Assembly (NCBI RefSeq): GCF_005870035.1
Contig: NZ_SWJG01000005.1
Span: 310,001 to 374,000, forward strand
Reading direction: 5' to 3'
Length of the DNA: 64,000 nucleotides
Source: Spirosoma lacussanchae
GTDB taxonomy: Bacteria > Bacteroidota > Bacteroidia > Cytophagales > Spirosomataceae
Below are positions 34,154-43,712 of the stretch, piece by piece. Every line of letters starts with the position of its first letter. Within the stretch, counting starts at the first letter, position 1. Under the pieces are notes generated by a model. It was not told the origin of the DNA. It did not search any database and saw nothing but the letters and a program-made list of their open reading frames with translations. The position numbers were made by a program, and so were the translations under genes.

Positions 34154-36388
34154 CTATAAACCAGGGATACCTATTTTGGAGCGGTTCAGCATCCAGCGAT
34201 TAAAGTCCTTGTTGTTGACTATGCCATTGCCGTCACCGTCTATGGGCAGGTACTTACCAATAGCCGAGGCACTGACTTTCCATCTGTTGAAATCGCTGCT
34301 GTTAATGACCCCGTTGGCATCGTAATCGCCGGAGAACATGGCAAACCATTGGCCGAGCTGGTTGAGCGGAATGGCACCTCGGGCAGCGGCTTTGTCAGTT
34401 GTAAAATCAACAAGGGTTCCGGCATCAATGGCTTTGTCGGTCAAAATAGCCAGGTGGCTACGATGATGAATCGAGGCATATACTGGCTCCGATACGGCCG
34501 GAAACCAAACCCCCTCTGTTCGGTCCGGGCTGATTATTGTACCGTCAGTGCGCAGTAGGGCGGCCCGACGTGCCAGCACGTCTCCAGATGCATTGCGGGC
34601 CATGACCAACACCCAGTCCGTTACATCGGCGGGCACAGTGATCAGTTGCTCGGTACCCATGTAAAACCAGGGACTTCCGGAGAAAGGCTGCTGTTTGGGA
34701 AGCAGACTTTTGCTGACCAGCAGGCCATGCATTTGGCCAGTTTGGGGGTCAGCAAAGCCTTCCAGTAATACCTTAGCCCGAAACCATACCGGCTGGGGGC
34801 AGTTGGTTACCCATACGCTGGAATTTGCTGTACGGCGACAACCCTGCTGGTCGGTTACCGTCACCGAATAGGTTCCGGATTCTGTAACGGTCAGTATGTT
34901 TCCGGTTTGCCCGGTTTGCCACTGGTATTGGCTACCTCCACTAGCGGTTAGTGCAAGTGGCTGGCCATAGCATACCGTTACGTTCTGAGGCAGAACGGAG
35001 GCTAAACTGCCTGAATGGACCAGTACTGTGGCGGTGGCGGTGGCTACTTGTACAGGGCAACCGATCGAGTTAGTGAGGCTGTGCAGCTGGTACGTTGTAG
35101 TATATGCTGGATATACCGGTAAGGTAGATCCGCTACTATAGCCCGATATCGTGCTCAATGAAACGCCGTCGGATAGCTGAAGCTCATAGGGACCGCTACC
35201 ATCCGATATCAATACGGACAAGGAGACAACGTCTCCCGGGCAAATGGTTGACGCGCCAGTCAGACTAGCCGTGGCTTCTACGGGAGCACTAACCACAATC
35301 GCCAGTGTGTCCCGACAGGCATTGGCATCGCTCACAATAGCGGTGTAGAGCCCTGCTGACAAACCACTGAAGAGTCCGGTAGAGTTAGCCTGACTGTTCA
35401 GGCTATAAGAAAACGGAGCTGTACCCCCCTTTGTCAGCACTTGAACGCTACCATCCTGGCTAATTGGGCAGCGGGGCAATGCTACCGTAGCAGAGAGGCT
35501 AAAGCAGTTACTAACGGGCGCTTCTTCCACTTGTAACAGATAGTCTTCAGCCTCTCCTAGTGTATAGGTGGAGCAGGGGTTCTGAACCAGGCCATCATCC
35601 ACAAACTGGCTGCGCACCCGTAATCTGTACGAACCCGGTGCAGAAGTAGGGAGCCGAATAGTCCCTCGTATCGTGGGATTCATCAACTGCTGGGCTGAGG
35701 ACTGAAATAGAATTTCGGACTCGCTAAAAATGCCGTCCTGATTGCTGTCTATCCATATCGTCAGGTGCTGGGGGGCAAAGCTACCTGTTGCGTTCGTAGC
35801 CGCACTGGCCGTAAAAGAGTACGGATGGCCTGCCAGCACCGCGTGCGATAGAGTCGTGAAATCAGCGTAGCCAGTCTTGTTTCTACCGCTAGCGACAGAC
35901 CGAAGAGTAGACCTGATGCCGGTAAGTATAAAGTCGTCGATTTTTGCCGTCGACCCTTCGCCCGACCATGTGTAGCCAGGAATACAATAAAACCGTCCCG
36001 TATTGATAGAGGCAACCTGGCTATACTGTGTGGTAGCGTTTGAAGCCTTTACCCGATAGTAGTAGGTCGTATTGGGCGTTACCAGGCCATCGACAAATGA
36101 AAATGAATGGGGAGGGAGGCTACCAATAGCTGTAAAGTTGGCTTCTGGCTCAGACGAACGCTCTATAAGGAAACCCGCCACACTGGCGTATGGGTATGAG
36201 AAGCGGATCACTGCGCCAGTAGCCGCCATACTTACACTTACGTCAACAGGATAGACTGCCGTAGGAGCGTGGCTGGTCAGGCTGTAAGCATTCGTAGGAT
36301 TGAGCCGCAGCTGGAGTCCATTACGCATACGTTCATACTGGCCGGGCGTGAACGTACGACTTCGGTCGCAGGTGAGGTAATACGACAT
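34154..36388 (-). CDS. Truncated M43-type metalloprotease remnant with FN3, GEVED, Ig-like and dockerin-like parts
   Basis: 744 residues. The first residues SYYLTCDRSRTFTPGQYERM are the Met-turn region of an M43 (pappalysin/cytophagalysin) protease. The same frame stays open upstream to a TGA at 36584-36586, and encodes a fitting GDFICDTPADPYGLPG, but the zinc-binding HExxH half is missing. Then: a fibronectin-like domain (about 45-130), a GEVED domain (about 135-285, ending GEAEDYLLQV), Ig- and SprB-like repeats (about 295-530), and two EF-hand loops (DYDANGVINSSDFNRW, DGDGNGIVNNKDFNRW) at the C-terminus. No signal peptide is present, so it is probably not exported or is a pseudogene. It follows the 1495-residue protein. 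Confidence 0.7.
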   Translation of the reverse strand: MSYYLTCDRSRTFTPGQYERMRNGLQLRLNPTNAYSLTSHAPTAVYPVDVSVSMAATGAVIRFSYPYASVAGFLIERSSEPEANFTAIGSLPPHSFSFVDGLVTPNTTYYYRVKASNATTQYSQVASINTGRFYCIPGYTWSGEGSTAKIDDFILTGIRSTLRSVASGRNKTGYADFTTLSHAVLAGHPYSFTASAATNATGSFAPQHLTIWIDSNQDGIFSESEILFQSSAQQLMNPTIRGTIRLPTSAPGSYRLRVRSQFVDDGLVQNPCSTYTLGEAEDYLLQVEEAPVSNCFSLSATVALPRCPISQDGSVQVLTKGGTAPFSYSLNSQANSTGLFSGLSAGLYTAIVSDANACRDTLAIVVSAPVEATASLTGASTICPGDVVSLSVLISDGSGPYELQLSDGVSLSTISGYSSGSTLPVYPAYTTTYQLHSLTNSIGCPVQVATATATVLVHSGSLASVLPQNVTVCYGQPLALTASGGSQYQWQTGQTGNILTVTESGTYSVTVTDQQGCRRTANSSVWVTNCPQPVWFRAKVLLEGFADPQTGQMHGLLVSKSLLPKQQPFSGSPWFYMGTEQLITVPADVTDWVLVMARNASGDVLARRAALLRTDGTIISPDRTEGVWFPAVSEPVYASIHHRSHLAILTDKAIDAGTLVDFTTDKAAARGAIPLNQLGQWFAMFSGDYDANGVINSSDFNRWKVSASAIGKYLPIDGDGNGIVNNKDFNRWMLNRSKIGIPGL

Positions 36389-36707
36389 GATATTGTCGGT
36401 CAGTGGGGTAAATACGTCGCCGTTGGCATCGGTGATCGTGCCGCTATAGGTGCAGCCCGCTACGACTGCGCCCGGTAACCCGTACGGGTCTGCCGGGGTG
36501 TCGCAGATGAAGTCACCGGCGCTGGTGCAGTTTGCCGGGAACGATCGTCCCTGAAGTGATTCGCCCGGCCGTATGTGGTAATTTCAGTCATTGAGAGCAC
36601 TGCATTTCGCGAATAACTGACCAAGGGACATAAAAGAAGCATTGGTAACAACGGACTGATTTACAGCCGTATATCCTGGTCATTTTGCATTGGAACGCCT
36701 GGTCAGT
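36389..36707 (-). other. Junction region holding the broken end of the metalloprotease frame
   Basis: Positions 36389-36583 continue the protease frame without a start codon. 36584-36707 has no fitting frame: none of the minus-strand frames shows HExxH or a signal peptide, and the preceding gene stops at 36708. This fits a deletion or recombination that joined two surface-protein genes. Confidence 0.6.
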
Positions 36708-39700
36708 TTACAGCGAAACCAGGTGGTCAATATCCCCGAAACTCCCAGGCAGGCTACCACTGGTGTTGTAGGCTGTGATGTCGATCTCGTAGAGCTTGTT
36801 GTCAAACAGATTCGTCAGATACAGCTTGTTGCCGTCCTCCGACAGATCGATACCACCAATGCCCACTTTACCGGCTGCCAGGTAGGCGGCATTATCTTCA
36901 CTGGGCTGCGTTTTATCGGCCACCAGCCCCCGGGCACTGTTGCTGGCGATGCTACCGACATTGATGCCCAGCGTGCTGACGTCCAGCAGGGGCTGGAAGG
37001 CGAAGGTACTGCCACTGGCCGGTGTAGTGCTGAAGTCGGCCACATAAATCCCGCCCAGCCCCAGGGGGCCAAGGCCGGCATGCCGCTTGAGGGTGGCCGA
37101 GGAGAACACTTTCTTCGTGAACTTGTTGTAGGCCATGCCCCAGAGGGTACCCGTGTTAGCCGCGATGGAGTGGGCCGACAGGGTTGAGCTGTTGGCCCCC
37201 GTCACGTTGTAATCGAAGGAGACCACCGCATCGCTGTTGCCTGCCGACGCGGTGCCGCTCAGGGGGGCCAGCGGGTCGCCGTTGACGTAGCAGGGGATGA
37301 CCAGTTTGGGGTTGGTCTGGCAGTAGTCGTTGTTGTCGAGAATGCCCAGGTCTACCGAGCAGTCGGGGGCCTGGATGAACTGCACGGTGGTGCGGCCATC
37401 GGCGCCGTTGCGCGTGCCCATGCCCGCATACGAAGGCAGGTTGCCGAACTCGATGCGGATGGGGTAGACATTCTGGGGGATGTTGGTGAAGACATACTTA
37501 CCAAAGGCATCGGTGGTGGTGCTGGCCACCAACTGGTTGTTGCAGTCGTAGGCGCGGACCTGCACTCCGGGCACACCGGTGGTTTCGCCCCCGTCTTTGA
37601 CCCCGTCAGCGTTGAAGTCGTTGAAGACCGTCCCGCCGGTCTGGCCGGGAAGACAAACCGTGGGCGGGCAGGCGGCCGGCAGGACGATGCCGGTTTGCTG
37701 GGCTTTGCAGCTGGCCGAGGCATAGTCGGTGCCGATGAAGGCCTGGGCGGTTTGGCTGGTGGCATCGGCGGCTACCTCAAAGGCGACCACCTGTGGCGAG
37801 ACGATGGTGCCGCTGCCGCCAGCGGTGGTGTAGGAGCCGGGGTCGATGGTTTTGGTTTGCCCGGCAAAGGTGACGGTGATGGCATCGGAGGCATCGTTGG
37901 GGTTGGGGCTGACGGCAATGTTTTGCCAGGCGACCTCGATACTGACCGTCGTTTTACTGCTGCCGCTGTTTTGGTAGCAGCCCGACACCGTGGGCTTGAG
38001 GGAGAGCGCGCATACAGGAACGACACAGGTCTGCTGTGATAGAGTGGTCGTTACGACCGTGTAACAGCATGGACCGTTGTAGAGGACCACACTGTAGCTC
38101 TGACCCGCCGACGTAGCCGGATTAGCTAAGCCCGTAAAGGCTACCGCCGAGTTGCTCACCGGCTGGCTACCCGTAGCCGTATAGCTTGGAATAGCCCCAC
38201 CGGCCGCTACCAGAAACGCCTTGTCGGCACCCTGGATGCCCGTCAGCAACACCTGCGCATCGTTGTTGGCGGTAGTTCCCGTACAGGTGGCTTTTACCGT
38301 TGTGACACTGGCGACGGTGGTGGGTACGCAGACGAAGCCCGCATCGATGGTGTGGTTGACACTACCAGCCGCGCCTGTCACTACTGTTGCAGCAGCAAAG
38401 CCACTAATGACCTGGGCGTCGCTGTCGTTGGCGGTGTTGGCCGTGGGCTGGGTGCTGAAAGCCTGCGTCAGCTTGAACTTGCCAATGCTGGTGGTCAGGA
38501 TCCCCGTCGTATTGTCGTACTGATTAGTCGTACCATCCGTACCAAAGCGCACGGTGTAAGCCGTGTTAGGCTGGATGGTCGTGTTGCTGGCTACGTTGGT
38601 AGCCGTGCTGCTGGTGGGATTGTTATTGAAGTAGTACTCTCCGTTGGCATCGGTGGTGGTGGTGGCCACCAGCGTGTTGCCGCTGTAAAGTGCCACCTTC
38701 ACGTTAGCCAGCGACTTCTCGCAGGGGTCCTGAATACCGTTTTTATTCTCATCAACCCAAACCCGGTTGCCAATTTCCAGGTAGTCAGGCGATTCGCAGG
38801 TGATCTCCAGGTCACCCAGACCAGTGGTCTTGGCAAATGTACCCGAACCGCCAGTGGTCGAATCGAAGGTAGAGGTGTATAGGATAAAGCCCATAGTTGA
38901 ACCTGCCGGTGGCTGACCGGTTGTGTTGTTGAAATACTTCACACCGCCGGCATCAAGGCTGCCACCTGCTGTCCGGTTGATTGGGTCCATAGCTGTGGCA
39001 ATGACCTGACCTGAGCCCGGTTTAAGCGCCAGTGCACCGAACACCTGCTCCGAGTGATTCAAGATATCGTTGGTACTCAGGAAGTCGTCATTGTAGAACT
39101 CACCGAAACCTGGGCCCTGATTATTATTAGGATTATCTCCAACCAAGCCACCCACTTTCGCATTGTTTTCGAGCAGGTACGTATTCCCATTAAAGGAAGC
39201 GCGCAATAGATCGCCACCTGAGAAGCCGGTGTACAGGGCTGTCGTGCCGACGGGGGCGTAGTTGGCATAACCCACCTGCAGGCCCGTACGATCGGCAAAA
39301 CCTAGAATCATTGAGCCATCCAGGTCAAACTCGATGTCCGAAAGTATGGGTTGGGGGTGTACCAGCCGGGTTGAATTCTGTGTCGTGTTGACGGTACCCG
39401 TGCTGAGGTCGTTAAACGTATCCGTCCAGGGATACCAGCCTGTCAGCTCCATAACCGATGAAAATGCCAAACTGACAAAAACCGGCCCTTTTGGATACGT
39501 CAGCGGGAAACTCATCACATTGGTGAAGCTACTGGTGGCTGGGTTGAATTTGTACACATTGGCCACCAGATCCGACTTGTTCTGAGTGTCAAGGGCGTCG
39601 CATACAGAACCTACATAAACGTTGTCGCGATACACTTTCAACCCAAATGGACGCGAATTGACACTCTGGCAGGTTGCAGGTATATTGTAACTGCCCGCCA

Positions 39701-41195
39701 GAGTCGGTGTTGTACCTGATATATCCAGCTTGTAGAGCTTTTTATCGAATAGGTTGGTGAAATACAAGAACTTGCCGTCCTCCGAAATTTCGAGATCACC
39801 GATACCTACCTTACCGATCAGGCTAAAGGCAGCTGCATCGTTACTGGGTTCAGTGGGGTCAGTTACCAGTCCCCGTGCCGAGTTGGAAGGTATAGAGCCG
39901 ACATTGATATTCAGGGGAGCTGCACTGACATTGATATATCCGGTGGTAGTTTTGGTTACCATATCGGTTACATAGATGCCGCCCAGGCCAAGCGGACCAA
40001 GCCCGGCATGTCGCCGTAGAATCGCACTGGAGAAGAGCCGGTTCTTATACTTATCATAAGCAGATCCCCAGAGGGTACCCACCTGAGCCGCTGTAGCCAG
40101 TGTAGTCACTTTGGATGGGTCCTTAGGCCCGCTCGTTCCATAATCGAACATCACAAGGGCATCGCTGCTACCACTCGTTGATCCGCCTGGTAACGGGTCG
40201 CCATGCACATAGCAGGGCACGGTCACCATTGGGGTAGCCTGGCAGTAATCACTTGGATTAAGAATACCCAGATCTACTGAACAGTTGGGTGCATTGACAA
40301 ACTGAACGGTTGTTTTACCGTCGTTTCCGTACCGTGTTCCCTGACCAGCATAGGCAGGCAAGTTCGAGAACTCAACCCGAACGGGGTAGGCGCTGTTTGG
40401 AATGTTCAATGTGTAGAGTCCGTAAATATCGGTCGTTGTAGTCCCAACGACTGCACCATTGCAATCAAAGACTTTTACGGTAACACCCGGAGGGCCACTA
40501 TTTTCGGTTCCTCCACGGATACCATCGGAATTGTAGTCGTTGAACACGATACCGCCGAGGTTACCTGCCGGACATGTAGTCGGGTTACAGGCGCTCGGCG
40601 CACTAAAGCTACCGCTGACAGCTGAACAGCTGGCGTTAGATGCGAAACTGGCCGATACGTTCAGGCCGGTCTGTCCATTGGCAGGTATTTCAAAAGATAC
40701 TACCTGGGGCGATACGTTGGTTTGAACGCTGGTGAAATTACGTCCGGGCGAAGTGTATGATACGCTGAAGGTACCTGTTACGATGGTAGCCGTGGCGGGC
40801 GTACTACCTGTGGGTCCATTGACGATGATGACACCATTTGTCGGCGCGTTCTGCCAGGCAACCTCAACGCTAACTGTTGCTTTACTAACTCCGGAAAGGG
40901 AGTAACAGCTCGATACGGTGGGGTTGAGGGTGAGCGAGCAGGTTTGGGCCCTTGCATGCTCACTCAGCAGAGCTGAGTGGATCAGAAACAGACTAAGCGC
41001 TGTTAGGGCCCATCGGCTCGTCCGTAAAATAGAGCCTGACGAAGCTTCTTTCAGACTTATTAACTGTTTACGGATTGGTTGAACCGCGTTGCGAACAGAA
41101 AATAGTCGGTTCAGAAGAGCCATCAGGTGTGTTAGACCAAAATCGGGGACCGCCTGCTGCCAGAGCAGGAAAACGAATCGGGTAAAATTTCTCAT
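36708..41195 (-). CDS. Large SdrD-like surface protein with an internal partial duplication
   Basis: 1495 residues. A leader of about 57 residues precedes a hydrophobic export segment (ALTALSLFLIHSALLSEHARAQ). Three SdrD B-like repeats lie at about 205-270 (GGIVFNDYNSDGIRGG), 805-860 (GNRVWVDENKNGIQD) and 1180-1245 (GGTVFNDFNADGVKDG). A beta-propeller-like part holds RHAGLGPLGLGGIYV and FLYFTNLFDKKLYKLDI at about 395-490. From about 1060 the order of residues 86-490 is repeated as a diverged copy (KRHAGLGPLGLGGIYV again at about 1373), and the protein stops 16-20 residues after the repeat of the propeller strand. The second copy is clearly GC-richer in DNA. Probably an adhesin; no sorting tail is visible at its C-terminus. 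Confidence 0.8.
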   Translation of the reverse strand: MRNFTRFVFLLWQQAVPDFGLTHLMALLNRLFSVRNAVQPIRKQLISLKEASSGSILRTSRWALTALSLFLIHSALLSEHARAQTCSLTLNPTVSSCYSLSGVSKATVSVEVAWQNAPTNGVIIVNGPTGSTPATATIVTGTFSVSYTSPGRNFTSVQTNVSPQVVSFEIPANGQTGLNVSASFASNASCSAVSGSFSAPSACNPTTCPAGNLGGIVFNDYNSDGIRGGTENSGPPGVTVKVFDCNGAVVGTTTTDIYGLYTLNIPNSAYPVRVEFSNLPAYAGQGTRYGNDGKTTVQFVNAPNCSVDLGILNPSDYCQATPMVTVPCYVHGDPLPGGSTSGSSDALVMFDYGTSGPKDPSKVTTLATAAQVGTLWGSAYDKYKNRLFSSAILRRHAGLGPLGLGGIYVTDMVTKTTTGYINVSAAPLNINVGSIPSNSARGLVTDPTEPSNDAAAFSLIGKVGIGDLEISEDGKFLYFTNLFDKKLYKLDISGTTPTLAGSYNIPATCQSVNSRPFGLKVYRDNVYVGSVCDALDTQNKSDLVANVYKFNPATSSFTNVMSFPLTYPKGPVFVSLAFSSVMELTGWYPWTDTFNDLSTGTVNTTQNSTRLVHPQPILSDIEFDLDGSMILGFADRTGLQVGYANYAPVGTTALYTGFSGGDLLRASFNGNTYLLENNAKVGGLVGDNPNNNQGPGFGEFYNDDFLSTNDILNHSEQVFGALALKPGSGQVIATAMDPINRTAGGSLDAGGVKYFNNTTGQPPAGSTMGFILYTSTFDSTTGGSGTFAKTTGLGDLEITCESPDYLEIGNRVWVDENKNGIQDPCEKSLANVKVALYSGNTLVATTTTDANGEYYFNNNPTSSTATNVASNTTIQPNTAYTVRFGTDGTTNQYDNTTGILTTSIGKFKLTQAFSTQPTANTANDSDAQVISGFAAATVVTGAAGSVNHTIDAGFVCVPTTVASVTTVKATCTGTTANNDAQVLLTGIQGADKAFLVAAGGAIPSYTATGSQPVSNSAVAFTGLANPATSAGQSYSVVLYNGPCCYTVVTTTLSQQTCVVPVCALSLKPTVSGCYQNSGSSKTTVSIEVAWQNIAVSPNPNDASDAITVTFAGQTKTIDPGSYTTAGGSGTIVSPQVVAFEVAADATSQTAQAFIGTDYASASCKAQQTGIVLPAACPPTVCLPGQTGGTVFNDFNADGVKDGGETTGVPGVQVRAYDCNNQLVASTTTDAFGKYVFTNIPQNVYPIRIEFGNLPSYAGMGTRNGADGRTTVQFIQAPDCSVDLGILDNNDYCQTNPKLVIPCYVNGDPLAPLSGTASAGNSDAVVSFDYNVTGANSSTLSAHSIAANTGTLWGMAYNKFTKKVFSSATLKRHAGLGPLGLGGIYVADFSTTPASGSTFAFQPLLDVSTLGINVGSIASNSARGLVADKTQPSEDNAAYLAAGKVGIGGIDLSEDGNKLYLTNLFDNKLYEIDITAYNTSGSLPGSFGDIDHLVSL

Positions 41196-42090
41196 AGTTG
41201 TTAGTGTATTGGGGTCAGCGTGCAGAGCGTAATGGAGAGCGGCTACCAGCGTGTGGTTGAAACGAGCTGACTAACCGGCTGGGAGAACCATCCGGGAGGA
41301 CCATCTGTATCCGAATTGATCGGGGCAGACTGGAGGGCTGACCGAGGTTTGGGGCAAGAAACCGGTACAGCCGAATGCGTAGATAATAGCTTCATGTAGC
41401 TGAAAGATTTATGGGCTACGACGGTCTGAAGTTGCCTCGTAGACCACATGCTACTAACGCATGCAAAAATGAAGGCACTCGCTACGGTTTGTCATGCTGT
41501 GGTGATGAACAGCAAAAATTGGTGGACAATCGGAGTTGAATGGGGCCCCGATCGGGCTAATAAGTCGCCGAATGGAGGGGCAAATCGATTGGCAAAGGAC
41601 TTGCCAAAAGTGAGAGAGGCTGGCGCCTGTTATAGCTGATCGTTTAGACTGGATTAGAAGGCAACTTACGTATACACAGGGTTGGGATTATTGGATACTG
41701 TAGCGCCTATACGTAAGCGGTCATTAGGAAACGGAAGCTTCGATGCTATACTAAGGCAGCTTAGCCTGGCTGTACTGACTCAAAAGACTGTTTGGGGAAT
41801 TTTTGACGGGCCATTCTACAGCTCCTGACGGCCAAAAAGGCGGTCGGCCGTGAACCTGTTTTCAGACAGGCTCTGGACAAAGTTGCCATGAGACAGGTGA
41901 CAAACTATTTCGCTGGATGTCTCATAACGTATGCTTGTCCGAGTGGCTATAGCTTTTCTGAAAAGAGCAATTGGCTAGACGTAGGCGCCAGACCGTATCG
42001 ATCGATGTTTCGCTAACCCGGTATGTATCTAGTTACGATCTGGTACTGTTTTTTGAGATTCAATACGCAGAGGTGTGAACTTTTTTATAT
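41196..42090. other. Gene-poor stretch between the surface-protein gene and a response regulator
   Basis: 895 bases without a supported gene. Short frames at 41243-41449 (minus) and 41448-41639 (plus) have no recognisable features. No IS end, tRNA or clear terminator is seen. It may hold the promoters of both flanking genes, but no exact TAnnTTTG element was found close to either start. Confidence 0.5.
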
Positions 42091-42792
42091 ATGAACGGGT
42101 CTAGATCGGTTTCCATTCTACTGGTTGAAGATGATGTTGTTGAGGGTATGTGGCTTAGGCAGGCTGTAGAAGCCATGGGGTTCCCGTCCCCTTTTCTTGT
42201 ACATACTATCGACCTGGCGAAGGAGGTGATTAAGCATCATCAGCCCCAACTTATCATCTGCGATCTGTTTTTTGATACGTTGCCGAAAGGATTACTATTA
42301 CTACAGGAGTTTGCCGAACGGGGTCATCAGTTTATTATAATCACCAATTCTATCGACGGATCGTTTTACGAAAAAACCCGGTCTATCGGAGTGGGTGGCC
42401 ATCTTATCAAACCATTTCACCCGATCACGCTTCAATCCATTATAGATACTGTACTGACAAGCCTGCCGCAACTCTCGCTGCCCGGAAAAACACATCTGTT
42501 TATTCGGGGGGCACAAAACAAGCAAATGCGCGTAGATTTTCAGGATATCATGTACCTGTACTCAGAAAGAAACTATACCTTCATCAAGACCATACACGGA
42601 CGCCACACCATCAAACGGTCTCTTAGTAAAATGCTCGATGGTCTGGATTCCCGCTTCGTACGGGTACATAATAGCTATGTTATTAACTCAGATCATCTCA
42701 AGTCAGTAGCTGCATCGACCCTTCTTATCGACAAAGACATTGTCCCTATTGGCCGATCGTATCGAAAGAACCTGAGCGATGTGATTAAATGA
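42091..42792 (+). CDS. Orphan LytTR response regulator
   Basis: 233 residues. The receiver has ILLVEDDVVEGM, the Asp in LIICDLFFDTLP, TNSIDG, and the KP of LIKPFHP. The LytTR DNA-binding domain runs from about 140 (QDIMYLYSERNYTFI ... FVRVHNSYVINSDHLK). It has no kinase next to it, and a large surface-protein island lies upstream, so control of those genes is possible but unproven. A 16-bp hairpin follows. Confidence 0.87.
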   Translation: MNGSRSVSILLVEDDVVEGMWLRQAVEAMGFPSPFLVHTIDLAKEVIKHHQPQLIICDLFFDTLPKGLLLLQEFAERGHQFIIITNSIDGSFYEKTRSIGVGGHLIKPFHPITLQSIIDTVLTSLPQLSLPGKTHLFIRGAQNKQMRVDFQDIMYLYSERNYTFIKTIHGRHTIKRSLSKMLDGLDSRFVRVHNSYVINSDHLKSVAASTLLIDKDIVPIGRSYRKNLSDVIK

Positions 42793-42807
42793 ATGATCAT
42801 ATTCGGC

Positions 42808-42848
42808 AGTCCCAGCGTTCATGTACCCCCGGCATGAATGCTGGGACT
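42808..42848 (+). terminator. Hairpin after the LytTR regulator
   Basis: A 16-bp stem (42808-42823 with 42833-42848, one G-U pair) with a 9-base loop, starting 16 bases after the stop. There is no T-run, so termination is likely but not certain. Confidence 0.6.
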
Positions 42849-42898
42849 ATTCATGAATCTACCAAAGCGGAACCTGGACCGATAGGCGACAAATGAAA

Positions 42899-42922
42899 AG
42901 CCCCGGCATTCGTGCCGGGGCT
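42899..42922. terminator. GC-rich hairpin terminator between convergent genes
   Basis: AGCCCCGGCA (42899-42908) pairs perfectly with TGCCGGGGCT (42913-42922) around a TTCG loop. On the plus strand GTATTTT follows; on the minus strand CTTTTCATTT. It ends the outer-membrane protein gene and probably also serves the plus strand. Confidence 0.85.
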
Positions 42923-42940
42923 GTATTTTAAAAATTGATT

Positions 42941-43633
42941 TTACCGATTGCGCTGGCCGCGGCCGCCGAACTGGCCCAGGTAGTAGTTGACACCAAACTT
43001 GAGCCGACCGCCCCGTCCCTGGCTGGCGGTAGGATCGATCCGGTTGTAGAAGTTACCTTCGTACGAGATTTCGGCGCCCAGTCGGCGGAGAATCCAGGCC
43101 ATGGCACCGATCTCCAGACCGACGCTGGTATAACGCGACTTCTCATTGGCACCAATCGTTTCTGAAAACTCCCGTCCGCTGTTCAGGCTGGCGCCGATAA
43201 AGCTGCTGATGCGGGTACGAAATGGATAATAGCGAGTAAACAGACCGAACTGACGGGCCCGGTATTGGTTACCAACCAGCCGCTCATTATCGTACCGAAG
43301 ACCAGCCGCAAAGCCGGGCTGGAAGAAATAACCCGCGCGGGTGTTGATAGACAGATAAACCTGCTCATTGGCTACGCCAAAGGCCAGCCCTCCACCCACG
43401 AAGGCATTACCCGGCTGAAACCAGCTGAGCTGATTCCGCTGCTGATACGATATAGACCGATCAACCTCTTCGCTTACCTTTTCTTCTACCTCGGCGGCTT
43501 TCTGCCGGGCCTCCTGTTTGGTCTCCTCGTTGATCAGAGGCCGGTTCCGTCCCGTTGAGTCTGCGTTGTTCTGTGCATAGGCCGCCACTGACAGACCAAC
43601 CAGCAGGGTCGTTGTGTGAAGTAAATTTTTCAT
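42941..43633 (-). CDS. Outer-membrane beta-barrel protein
   Basis: 230 residues from the ATG at 43633. A signal peptide (LLHTTTLLVGLSVAAYAQ) leads to a charged helix (EARQKAAEVEEKVSEEVDR), then a barrel with repeated Tyr/Gly strands, ending GVNYYLGQFGG. It is typical of small 8-strand barrels of Bacteroidetes. No named family can be given. It stands alone and lies convergent to the LytTR gene. Confidence 0.75.
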   Translation of the reverse strand: MKNLLHTTTLLVGLSVAAYAQNNADSTGRNRPLINEETKQEARQKAAEVEEKVSEEVDRSISYQQRNQLSWFQPGNAFVGGGLAFGVANEQVYLSINTRAGYFFQPGFAAGLRYDNERLVGNQYRARQFGLFTRYYPFRTRISSFIGASLNSGREFSETIGANEKSRYTSVGLEIGAMAWILRRLGAEISYEGNFYNRIDPTASQGRGGRLKFGVNYYLGQFGGRGQRNR

Positions 43634-43712
43634 CGTCGTTGAGTGCTTAATCATGCCGAAAGGGACATCGACTAATTAACCGCCAACCTACGATAAGGTT
43701 TGCTACAGCGTG

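Noticed and set aside
36460..36651. 63-residue minus-strand frame near the protease remnant
   Set aside because: It runs across the junction in another frame than the M43 sequence and shows no protease motif.
41243..41449. 68-residue minus-strand frame upstream of the large surface protein
   Set aside because: No domain or signal peptide; composition like non-coding DNA.
41448..41639. 63-residue plus-strand frame in the gene-poor stretch
   Set aside because: Short, no recognised motif, and no promoter or ribosome site evidence.
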